NCBI GenBank assembly: GCA_020216625.1
Contig: JAIUYB010000036.1
Location: forward strand, 1 to 11,164
Source of the DNA: Desulfarculus sp.
GTDB taxonomy: Bacteria; Desulfobacterota; Desulfarculia; Desulfarculales; Desulfarculaceae
Direction: 5' to 3'
Length of the DNA: 11,164 nucleotides
A program made the position numbers and the translations under genes. Positions within the stretch are counted from its first letter, which is position 1. Each line of letters opens with the position of its first letter. Under the pieces are notes generated by a model. It was given only the letters and a program-made list of their open reading frames with translations, was not told the DNA's origin and did not search any database. Below, in pieces: positions 1-5,959 of the stretch.

Positions 1-1
1 C

Positions 2-1183
2 ATTCCCTGCTTCAACAACGAGACCACCATCGCCCATGTCATCCAGATGCTGAGCCACGGCCTGGCCAAATACTACAAGGACCAGCGCTGCGTGATCATG
101 GTGGCCGACGGCGGCAGCACCGACGACACCCGCGAGGTGGCCAAGGAATTCCAGATCAAGCCCTGGCAGGAGAAGCTGATCGGCATCTATCGCGGCCCGG
201 GCGGCAAGGGCAGCGCCCTGCGCTCCATCTTCGAGGCCGGCCTGCGGCTCAAGGTCGCGGCCCTGGCGGTGGTGGATTCCGACCTGCGCTCCATCACCAG
301 CGACTGGGTGCCCTACCTGCTGGATCCGGTGCTGGAGAAGGGCTACCAGTACGTGGCCCCGGTCTACCTGCGCCACAAGTACGACGGCACCATCACCAAC
401 AACATCGTCTACAACCTCACCCGGGCGCTCTATGGCAAGCGCGTCCGCCAGCCCATCGGCGGGGACTTCGCCCTCTCCCTCGAACTGGCCAAGCACTACG
501 TGGAGCAGGACCTCTGGCAGACCGAGGTGGCCCGCTATGGGATCGACATCTGGATGACCACCGAGGCGGTGGCTGGCGGCTTCAAGATCTGCCAGTCCAA
601 CCTGGGGGTCAAGGTCCACGACGCCAAGGACCCCAGCCAGCACCTGGGACCCATGTTCCGCCAGGTGATCTGGACGCTGTTCACCCTGATGGAGCGCAAC
701 GAGAGCAAGTGGAAGAACGTCCAGGGCAGCGTGACGGTGCCCACCTTCGAGCACGCCAGCGCGGTGGAGCCGGAGGAGGTCAAGGTCAACCTGGACAACC
801 TGATCAAGCAGTTCAAGGTGGGCTTCGGGCAGTTCAAGGCCTTGTGGAAGGACATCTTCTGCCCGCAGTGCTATGAACAAATCAGCCGGACGGCCAAGCT
901 TGGCAAGAAGAACTTCCATCTGCCCACCGAGGTCTGGATTCAGATCCTCTACGAACTGGCGGCCACCTTCCACGCCTGGACCCACAACCGCATGAACCTG
1001 ATCGACCTGGTGACTCCGCTGTACTATGCCCGGGTGGCCAGCTTCGTGCGCGAGAGCTGGGAGATGACCAGCGCCGAGGCCGAGACCCTGGTGGAGGCCC
1101 AGGCCCAGATGTTCGAGGAGCGCAAGGGCTATCTCATCCAGGCCTGGGAGGCCAAGGCCGCCGGGCTGCCCCTGGCCCGCTAG
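2..1183 (+). CDS. GT-A glycosyltransferase, mannosylglycerate/glucosylglycerate synthase-like (5' partial)
   Basis: The reading frame is open from base 2, so the true start lies upstream; 393 residues are visible. Counting from that first codon, a nucleotide-sugar motif VADGGSTDDT lies near residues 34-43, and a metal-binding DSD lies at 92-94 after a hydrophobic strand. A QPIGGD loop is at 150-155, YGIDIW at 179-184 and a histidine at about 206 (VKVHDAKDP). From memory, this order (DxD, P-x-GG-E/D, W/YGID, later metal-ligand His) matches the retaining GT78 mannosylglycerate synthase of Rhodothermus and related glucosylglycerate synthases. Those proteins are about 400 residues, so only a short N-terminus should be missing. 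A helical C-terminal region follows (about 300-393). The likely role is cytoplasmic transfer of a hexose from a nucleotide sugar to glycerate or a similar small acceptor, making a compatible solute. The substrate is inferred; a general GT2-type transferase is the alternative. No phosphatase or sugar-nucleotide gene is visible alongside. Confidence 0.75.
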   Translation: MPCFNNETTIAHVIQMLSHGLAKYYKDQRCVIMVADGGSTDDTREVAKEFQIKPWQEKLIGIYRGPGGKGSALRSIFEAGLRLKVAALAVVDSDLRSITSDWVPYLLDPVLEKGYQYVAPVYLRHKYDGTITNNIVYNLTRALYGKRVRQPIGGDFALSLELAKHYVEQDLWQTEVARYGIDIWMTTEAVAGGFKICQSNLGVKVHDAKDPSQHLGPMFRQVIWTLFTLMERNESKWKNVQGSVTVPTFEHASAVEPEEVKVNLDNLIKQFKVGFGQFKALWKDIFCPQCYEQISRTAKLGKKNFHLPTEVWIQILYELAATFHAWTHNRMNLIDLVTPLYYARVASFVRESWEMTSAEAETLVEAQAQMFEERKGYLIQAWEAKAAGLPLAR

Positions 1184-1209
1184 CCGACCAGCCGTCCACC
1201 AAGCTGCCC

Positions 1210-1230
1210 GCCCCGCCCCCCGGGCGGGGC
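1210..1230 (+). terminator. GC-rich hairpin between the glycosyltransferase and the TerC gene
   Basis: GCCCCGCCC (1210-1218) pairs perfectly with GGGCGGGGC (1222-1230) across a three-base loop, giving a 9-bp stem 26 bases after the upstream stop codon. No T-run follows, so it is not a textbook intrinsic terminator. It may reduce read-through into the TerC gene or simply be a stable leader structure. This is the only structure I see in the 74-base gap. Confidence 0.3.
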
Positions 1231-1257
1231 CTTGCCGATCACGGAGCGAACATCGCC

Positions 1258-2016
1258 ATGGCCGAGCTTTTCCCGCCCGACCTGTTCACCCTCCAGGCCC
1301 TGATCGCCCTGGTGACGCTGACCGCCATGGAAATCGTGCTGGGCATCGACAACATCGTCTTCATCGCCATCCTCACCGGCCGCCTGCCGCTGGCCCAGCA
1401 GCCCTCCGCCCGGCGGCTGGGGCTGACGCTGGCCCTGGTCATGCGCATCCTGCTCCTGTTGGCCATCACCTGGGTGATGCGCCTGACCGCGCCGCTGTTC
1501 AGCTTCTGGGACCACGCCTTCAGCGGTCGCGACCTGATCCTGTTGGGCGGTGGACTCTTTCTGCTGGCCAAGGCCACCCACGAGATCCACGCCCAACTGG
1601 AGCAGGCCGGGCGGGTGGCCGCGGCGGCGGCCGGAGCTGGGGCGCGTTTCTGGCCGGTGGTGGCCCAGGTGGGGATCATCGACATCGTCTTTTCCCTGGA
1701 TTCGGTCATCACCGCGGTGGGCATGGCCAACCAGCTTGTGGTCATGATCCTGGCGGTGATCATCGCGGTGGCGATCATGATCGTCTTCAGCGGGGCGGTC
1801 AGCCGCTTCGTCGAGAAGCACCCCACCATCCGGATGCTGGCCCTGGCCTTTTTGATCCTGATCGGGGTGATGCTCACCGCCGAGGGCCTGGGCCAACACC
1901 TGGACCGGGGCTACGTCTACTTCGCCATGGCCTTCAGCCTGGGGGTGGAGATGCTCAACCTGCGCGCCCGCGACCGGGCCGCCCAGGCCCAGCGGGCGGA
2001 CGGGGGACAGGGTTAG
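1258..2016 (+). CDS. TerC-family integral membrane protein (probable metal-ion exporter)
   Basis: This 252-residue protein carries the TerC-family hallmarks. The first membrane helix contains EIVLGIDNIVFIAI (residues 25-38, acidic E25, D31 and N32). The matching second-half helix contains DIVFSLDSVITAVG (142-155, D142 and D148). Hydrophobic segments at about 15-40, 54-76, 90-106, 133-155, 159-181, 192-210 and 218-233 fit the usual seven-helix inner-membrane layout, with an alanine-rich linker at 120-130. The two repeats of charged residues inside membranes are thought to bind cations. Related TerC/YkoY/Alx proteins export manganese, and others are linked to tellurium resistance, so manganese or metal homeostasis is the best guess. 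The ATG at 1258 is preceded by GGAG at 1243-1246, and the length fits the family. It lies 74 bases after the glycosyltransferase gene and ends in a stop overlapping that of the convergent HD-GYP gene. Confidence 0.9.
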   Translation: MAELFPPDLFTLQALIALVTLTAMEIVLGIDNIVFIAILTGRLPLAQQPSARRLGLTLALVMRILLLLAITWVMRLTAPLFSFWDHAFSGRDLILLGGGLFLLAKATHEIHAQLEQAGRVAAAAAGAGARFWPVVAQVGIIDIVFSLDSVITAVGMANQLVVMILAVIIAVAIMIVFSGAVSRFVEKHPTIRMLALAFLILIGVMLTAEGLGQHLDRGYVYFAMAFSLGVEMLNLRARDRAAQAQRADGGQG

Positions 2017-3080
2017 TCTCCTGGCGGGCGGTTCACGAACTGGCTGGTGAGGAAACCCACGAACTGCGGGGTGAGGTCTGGACCGAAGCAGCGGTCGGCG
2101 TCGGCCACGATGGCCTGCACCGCGGCGAAGGCGCTAAGGGCCTTGCGGTGGGAGCGGTGGCTGGTCATGGCGTCGAAGGCGTCGATCAGGCGCAACCAGC
2201 GGGCCAACATGGGGGTGGAGGCGGCGGGCAGGCGGCCGGGATAGCCCGAGCCGTCGGCGTTCTCATGGTGATGCAGCACCGCCAGGAGCACCTGGGGCGG
2301 CAGCCCGCCGGCCGCCGCCAGCATGGCGTGGCCCAGCCTGGGGTGGCGCTGCATCTGCCGGGTCTCCTCCAGGCTGAGCCGGCCCGGCTTTTCCCACAGT
2401 CCCTTGGGCAGGCGCGAGCGCCCTAGGTCGTGCAGCAACCCGGCCAGGCCCAGGTTTACCACCCGGACGTCGGAGAAATCCAGGTGGCGGGCCAGGGCCA
2501 TGGCGGTCAAGCAGACGTTGACCGAGTGGGAGAACAGGCTGGGGTCGGCCCGCAAAAACGGCGCCAGGCGGGCCAGCATCTCCTCCTGCGCCGCGATCAG
2601 CTCCACCAGGCGGCGGGTCTCGGCCAGGCAGGCGGCCAGGGCCGCCGGGTCGCCGTCGGCGTGCATCAGGTTCCAGAGGGCGAAGATGGCCAGCTCGCGC
2701 AGGTAGGTACGCTTGAGCATGGCCGGGCGCTGGACCAGCTCCTCCGCGCCGCGTTGCATCACCTGGCTCAGCAGATCGGCGGCGGTTTCCCGGGGAACAT
2801 AGAGATGGCCCTGGCGCAGGCTGACCAGGCGTTGCCGCCAGGCGGGCCGGAAGACCTCGCCCGCGCGGCAGACCTGGGTCATCTCCACCCGGTCCTCGCT
2901 CTCCAGGTAGAGCGGCATGAACAGGTCCACCGGGCAGGGCCGCCCCGGGGTCAGCATCCCCAGGCCCACCGGCAGCATGCCGTGGAACAGGGGATCGAAG
3001 ACCTCGACGTTGCGGGTCTGGTCGGGCAGGGCTGCCAACAGCCCTTCCGACGCCACGGGGGCCAGGGCATCCTGGGGCAT
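2013..3080 (-). CDS. HD-GYP domain protein, probable cyclic-di-GMP phosphodiesterase
   Basis: Called from the ATG at 3080 this is 355 residues; the frame also reaches a TTG at 3134 (373 residues). Neither start has a clear ribosome binding site, so the start is uncertain. With ATG numbering, the C-terminal half holds the HD-GYP motifs: HSVNVC (185-190), LLHDLG (215-220, the HD pair at 217-218), QRHP (244-247) and HHHENADGSGYPG (270-282, GYP at 279-281). DAFDAMTS follows at 300-307. These include the metal-ligand His/Asp residues and the GYP loop of enzymes that hydrolyse cyclic-di-GMP to GMP. Departures from the consensus are HDLGR in place of HDIGK, and HRSHRK in place of the usual DRPYRK. 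The N-terminal ~160 residues hold no receiver, PAS or GAF motif that I recognise, and no membrane helix, so it is probably cytoplasmic with an unclassified input region. It lies 131 bases downstream of the CoA-transferase/GNAT gene on the same strand. Confidence 0.85.
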   Translation of the reverse strand: MPQDALAPVASEGLLAALPDQTRNVEVFDPLFHGMLPVGLGMLTPGRPCPVDLFMPLYLESEDRVEMTQVCRAGEVFRPAWRQRLVSLRQGHLYVPRETAADLLSQVMQRGAEELVQRPAMLKRTYLRELAIFALWNLMHADGDPAALAACLAETRRLVELIAAQEEMLARLAPFLRADPSLFSHSVNVCLTAMALARHLDFSDVRVVNLGLAGLLHDLGRSRLPKGLWEKPGRLSLEETRQMQRHPRLGHAMLAAAGGLPPQVLLAVLHHHENADGSGYPGRLPAASTPMLARWLRLIDAFDAMTSHRSHRKALSAFAAVQAIVADADRCFGPDLTPQFVGFLTSQFVNRPPGD

Positions 3081-3096
3081 GGGATGCTGCCAGCTT

Positions 3097-3127
3097 AAGG
3101 TTGGGGGGCAGACGCCAACCTTGGCGT
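3097..3127. repeat. Nested inverted repeats at the HD-GYP gene start
   Basis: AAGGTTGG (3097-3104) is the exact inverse of CCAACCTT (3115-3122), separated by ten bases. The second arm is also the centre of a shorter palindrome, ACGCCAA-CC-TTGGCGT (3112-3127). The two hairpins are mutually exclusive because they share bases. A further TCAACCTTA lies at 3131-3139. If the HD-GYP gene starts at the ATG at 3080, these lie 17-47 bases upstream of it, where an operator or leader structure could act. If it starts at the TTG at 3134 they are coding. No known riboswitch consensus was recognised. Confidence 0.45.
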
Positions 3128-3211
3128 GGGTCAACCTTAGCCGACGATGATTACGGCAATGTGACCGCGCGGCGGCGGGGCGATAAATGTCACCGGATTG
3201 TCGTTAAAGGC

Positions 3212-5092
3212 TCAATCCCCCCCGTTGTCCTTGACGCCGCCGTCGGCGAACCAGTGCTCCACCCGCCAGATGCCGGGCTCGATCACGGCCTTGGTGTAGG
3301 GTCCTAGCTTGCCGAAGACGCTGAGCATGGCCTTGTTGGAGCCGAAGCTCACCGCCCAGAAGCCCGGCACGCCCTGGCGCTTGGCGTAGGCGGTCAGGTG
3401 CTTTTGCAGCACCCCGCCCAGGCCCAGGCCCTGGTAGCCGTCGCTGATGGTGTAGGCCACCTCGGCCAGGCCGCTCTCGTCGCCCAGGGAGTAGCGCCCG
3501 ACCCCGATGATCTTCTCCTTGCCGATGGGGCCGGTGGTGGCCACCAGGGCCATGTGCTGGCGGTAGTCCACGTTGACCAGGCCCTGGGCGGTGACGTGGG
3601 GCAGGGCCCGCACCGGGCGGAAATAGCGGTTGTAGATGGTCTCGTCGGAGTGGGTGTAGAAGAACTCCTGGAGCAGGACCTCGTCGGTGGGGCGGATGGG
3701 CCGGATGTGGACCGTCAGGCCGCCCTTGAGCGTCTCGTCGGCCTCGGCCCACTCGGGATAAAGGTCCTGCTCGGCGTTCAGGAGGATCTGGTCGGGATAG
3801 ACGTAGGCGTTCTCCTTGGCGCTGGCCAGGAGCTGGGCGCGGAAGCGGGGATGGGCGATGTTGATCAGCGCCAGGGCCCGCTCGCGGATGCTCTTGCCGT
3901 GCAGGTAGGCGATGCCGTACTCGGTGACGATGTAGTCCACGTCGCCCCGGGTGGCGATGACCCCGGCCCCCTCGGCCAGGCGGGGCACGATGCGGCTCTG
4001 GGTCGCCTGGCGGTCGGTGCTGGGCAGGCAGATCACCGAGCGCCCGCCGGGGCTCATGGCCGCGCCGCGGATGAAATCCAGCCGCCCGCCGATGCCGGAA
4101 TAGAAGTGGTAGCCGCCGCTCTCGGCCGAGACCTGTCCCGACAGATCCACCTCCATGGCGCTGCCCAGGCTGACCATGCGCTGGTTCTTGGCGATCTCCA
4201 GGGGGTCGTAGACCTGCTCGCTGGGCAAGAACAGAAATATGGGGTTGTGGTCCACGTAGTCATAGATGCGCCGGCTGCCGATGCAAAACGAGCAGACGAT
4301 GCGCCCGGGCAGGAGGGTCTTGCGGCTGCCGGTGATGACCCCGGCCTCGATCAGGTCGATGAAGGCGTCGCTGACCACCTCGGTGTGAAAGCCCAGCTCG
4401 CGCTTGTCGCCCAGGAAGGACAACGCCTGGTAGGGGATGTGGCCGTAGCCGATGTGCACGGTGTCGCCGTCGTCCACCAGGCGGGCCGCCAGTTGGGCGA
4501 TCTTCTGGCCCACCGCGTCGGCCGGGGGATAGACGAACTCCATCAGGGGCTCGTCCTGCTCCACGAAGGCGTGGATCTGGCGCACGTGGAGGTAGGAGTT
4601 GCCCATGGTGCGCGGCATGTGGCGGTTGACCTGGGCGATGACGTGGGCGGCGCTCTCGGCGGCCGAGCGGGCCACGTCCACCCCGATGCCCAGGCTGACG
4701 AAGCCGTGATCGTCCGGCGGGCTGACCTGGATCAGGGCCGCGTCCAGCTCCAGCTCGCGGTTCTTGAATAGCGCCCCGATCTGGTGCATGAAGATGGGGG
4801 TGTAGTCGGCCCGGGCCTGGTGAACCGCCTCGCGGGTGGCCGGGCCGACGAAAAAGGCGTTGTGCCGGAAGCGCCGGTCGAAGCGCTTGTCGGTGTAGTC
4901 GGCCTGGCCCAGGGTCACGAAGTGCAATATTTCCACGTCGTGCAGGTCGTCGGCGCGCTGCAACAGGGCCGAGACCAGGGCCCGGGGCTCGGCGCAGGCG
5001 CTGCCCACGAAGACCCTGGCCCCCCGCCGCACCGCCTTCAGCGCCCGCTTGGCGCTGGTGCGGCGCTGGTCATAAATCTCCCGCCATCCCAC
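3212..5092 (-). CDS. Acetyl-CoA hydrolase/CoA-transferase fused to a GNAT acetyltransferase
   Basis: This is a 626-residue two-domain protein. Residues ~1-450 are a class I CoA-transferase/acetyl-CoA hydrolase of the 4-hydroxybutyrate CoA-transferase type. VHIGYGHIP lies at 212-220, and FHTEVVSD at 235-242 has Glu238 at the position expected for the catalytic CoA-thioester-forming glutamate. SGIGGRLDFIRGAAMSPGG (332-350) and a VTEYGIAYLHGKSIRERA stretch (389-406) are the usual C-terminal signatures. Residues ~458-620 are a GNAT domain: VHIRPIRPTD starts it, and EVAYTISDGYQGLGLGGVL (544-562) contains the acetyl-CoA pyrophosphate loop (Q/R-x-x-G-x-G/A). The first domain should move CoA between acetyl-CoA and organic acids; the second should acetylate an unknown amine, possibly protein lysines as in Pat-type enzymes. 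Fused proteins of this type are a recognised architecture. It is cytoplasmic, with no signal peptide. The start is GTG, set by the ribosome binding site at 5099-5103; the nearby ATG is out of frame. It diverges from the helical-protein gene. Confidence 0.9.
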   Translation of the reverse strand: MGWREIYDQRRTSAKRALKAVRRGARVFVGSACAEPRALVSALLQRADDLHDVEILHFVTLGQADYTDKRFDRRFRHNAFFVGPATREAVHQARADYTPIFMHQIGALFKNRELELDAALIQVSPPDDHGFVSLGIGVDVARSAAESAAHVIAQVNRHMPRTMGNSYLHVRQIHAFVEQDEPLMEFVYPPADAVGQKIAQLAARLVDDGDTVHIGYGHIPYQALSFLGDKRELGFHTEVVSDAFIDLIEAGVITGSRKTLLPGRIVCSFCIGSRRIYDYVDHNPIFLFLPSEQVYDPLEIAKNQRMVSLGSAMEVDLSGQVSAESGGYHFYSGIGGRLDFIRGAAMSPGGRSVICLPSTDRQATQSRIVPRLAEGAGVIATRGDVDYIVTEYGIAYLHGKSIRERALALINIAHPRFRAQLLASAKENAYVYPDQILLNAEQDLYPEWAEADETLKGGLTVHIRPIRPTDEVLLQEFFYTHSDETIYNRYFRPVRALPHVTAQGLVNVDYRQHMALVATTGPIGKEKIIGVGRYSLGDESGLAEVAYTISDGYQGLGLGGVLQKHLTAYAKRQGVPGFWAVSFGSNKAMLSVFGKLGPYTKAVIEPGIWRVEHWFADGGVKDNGGD

Positions 5093-5098
5093 GTCCGG

Positions 5099-5103
5099 CC
5101 TCC
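5099..5103 (-). promoter_or_regulatory. Ribosome binding site fixing the GTG start of the CoA-transferase/GNAT gene
   Basis: On the minus strand GGAGG ends six bases before GTG at 5092, an ideal spacing. It supports the non-ATG start over any downstream in-frame codon. Confidence 0.75.
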
Positions 5104-5175
5104 AATCAGGGGTTCTCCCACCATAACCCAGGCGCGGTCCAACTTAAAGTCCCCCGGGGGAGGGCCGCCCAGGGC

Positions 5176-5206
5176 TTGCCAGGCCGGCCCGAGCGGGGTA
5201 TATGAT
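5176..5206 (+). promoter_or_regulatory. Possible sigma-70-like promoter of the 199-residue protein gene
   Basis: TTGCCA (5176-5181, five of six to TTGACA) is followed after 17 bases by TATATG (5199-5204), or after 19 bases by the better TATGAT (5201-5206). Transcription would begin near 5212, giving a leader of about 25 bases to the ATG at 5238. This would exclude the upstream in-frame ATG at 5202. A second AT-rich box, TATTAT (5226-5231), sits seven bases before the ATG at 5238 and might instead drive a leaderless message. Only consensus matching by eye supports this. Confidence 0.4.
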
Positions 5207-5237
5207 TGGATTCACCCGACCCACCTATTATCACTGC

Positions 5238-5837
5238 ATGGGGAACCCGAGCTTGAGCGAAAACCGCCAGAACCTGCGCCTGCCCGACCTGGGCGGGGCG
5301 CTGCCCCCGGAGCCGGCCCAGCTCCTGCGCCTGAACCGCCTGTGCCTGCGCATCTACGGCCTGCTTTCCCGCGACATCCCCGAGCAGGCGGCGGCCATGG
5401 TGGCGGCGGCGGCCGGGTCGCTGGGTAAGAAGGGCCGTCGCGAGCTGGTCCAGGTCTTGACCGACGAATTGCCGGTGATCATGGCCCTGCACGCCCTGGA
5501 GCGCCTGGGACGCGAGGAGGCCTTGAGCCGCTCCGGGCTGTCGGAGCTCTTGCGTGGTCTCCTGCTGCCCTGCTTCAGCCTCTGCTATAGCCAGCTCTAC
5601 GCCCAGCCCTCCGATCCCTTGCACCAGTTTCTGGACCGGGTGGACTGGTATCTGGATGGCGAGAAGGGCGACCCCCTGGAGGCCTTCGCCCACCTGGCCG
5701 CCACCATGCTGGGCGAACACCTGTCGGATCCGGCCCCGCTCTTGGCGCATCTCCAGGAGCGCCTCTTGCCCGAGCTGGACCGCCGCCTGGAGCTGGCCTT
5801 CCTTTACGAGTTCGGACCGGCCACCAGCCCGGAATAG
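5238..5837 (+). CDS. Uncharacterised all-helical protein, 199 residues
   Basis: I do not recognise this family. The protein has no signal peptide, no convincing membrane helix and no enzyme motif. It reads as a string of amphipathic helices: about 27-43 (LLRLNRLCLRIYGLLSR), 46-60, 66-84, 88-107, 116-128, 142-155 and 162-190. It has many Leu, Arg and Glu residues and short Pro/Gly breaks. Cysteines occur only at about 36, 111 and 115. The start chosen is the ATG at 5238; the in-frame ATG at 5202 falls inside a plausible promoter and adds a sequence unlike the rest. No strong ribosome binding site precedes either. Codon use matches its neighbours, with strong G/C at third positions, which supports real coding. 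It is divergent from the CoA-transferase/GNAT gene and 122 bases upstream of the GT-C gene. A cytoplasmic, perhaps regulatory or adaptor, protein is a guess only. Confidence 0.7.
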   Translation: MGNPSLSENRQNLRLPDLGGALPPEPAQLLRLNRLCLRIYGLLSRDIPEQAAAMVAAAAGSLGKKGRRELVQVLTDELPVIMALHALERLGREEALSRSGLSELLRGLLLPCFSLCYSQLYAQPSDPLHQFLDRVDWYLDGEKGDPLEAFAHLAATMLGEHLSDPAPLLAHLQERLLPELDRRLELAFLYEFGPATSPE

Positions 5838-5857
5838 CGTCGTTTCCGGCCAGGTTA

Positions 5858-5866
5858 TGCTAAACT
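5858..5866 (+). promoter_or_regulatory. Possible extended -10 element upstream of the GT-C gene
   Basis: TGCTAAACT (5858-5866) matches the TGnTAnAnT pattern of an extended -10 box, and it is one of few AT-rich spots in this gap. No good -35 is present. If active, the transcript would contain both hairpins at 5874-5927 in its leader before the TTG start at 5960. The support is weak. Confidence 0.25.
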
Positions 5867-5873
5867 GACCCGC

Positions 5874-5900
5874 GACCGCCGCCCGGTCCGGGGCGGGGTC
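5874..5900 (+). other. GC-rich stem-loop 1 in the gap before the GT-C gene
   Basis: GACCGCCGCCC (5874-5884) pairs with GGGCGGGGTC (5891-5900) with one bulged G at 5878 and a six-base loop. This gives ten base pairs. There is no T-run after it. It may end transcription of the upstream gene without a U-tract, or form part of the leader of the GT-C gene. Confidence 0.4.
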
Positions 5901-5906
5901 GAGGCC

Positions 5907-5927
5907 GCGCGCCCCTTGGCGGCGCGC
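5907..5927 (+). other. GC-rich stem-loop 2 in the gap before the GT-C gene
   Basis: GCGCGCC (5907-5913) and GGCGCGC (5921-5927) form a perfect seven-base-pair stem with a seven-base loop, six bases after stem-loop 1. No T-run follows. The pair of hairpins fills much of the 122-base gap. Confidence 0.35.
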
Positions 5928-5945
5928 CCATCCCCTGGCGGCGTC

Positions 5946-5951
5946 GGGAGG
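5946..5951 (+). promoter_or_regulatory. Ribosome binding site fixing the TTG start of the GT-C gene
   Basis: GGGAGG lies eight bases before TTG at 5960. No in-frame ATG occurs until about residue 38, which would lie inside the first membrane helix, so the TTG start is well supported. Confidence 0.7.
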
Positions 5952-5959
5952 CGTTAGCG

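Noticed and set aside
1184-1257. A manganese (yybP-ykoY) riboswitch ahead of the TerC gene
   Set aside because: The gap is only 74 bases and lacks the conserved loops; it holds just one GC hairpin.
1180-1899. Minus-strand frames opposite the TerC gene
   Set aside because: Composition is Gly/His/Gln/Asp-rich and meaningless, while the plus strand encodes a well-conserved TerC protein.
3161-3193. GTGAC...GTCAC inverted pair between the HD-GYP and CoA-transferase genes
   Set aside because: The half-sites are only five bases and 23 bases apart, too little to support an operator.
3135-3211. A cyclic-di-GMP riboswitch ahead of the HD-GYP gene
   Set aside because: I looked for the conserved GEMM core on the minus strand and did not see it. 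A covariance-model search would settle it.
3398-4771. A 457-codon plus-strand frame opposite the CoA-transferase/GNAT gene
   Set aside because: Val/Gly/Ala/Asp-rich without motifs; the opposite strand encodes the clearly recognised fusion enzyme.
5151-5160. Palindrome CCCCCGGGGG in the divergent gap
   Set aside because: A simple G/C run symmetry likely by chance in this DNA; no companion site seen.
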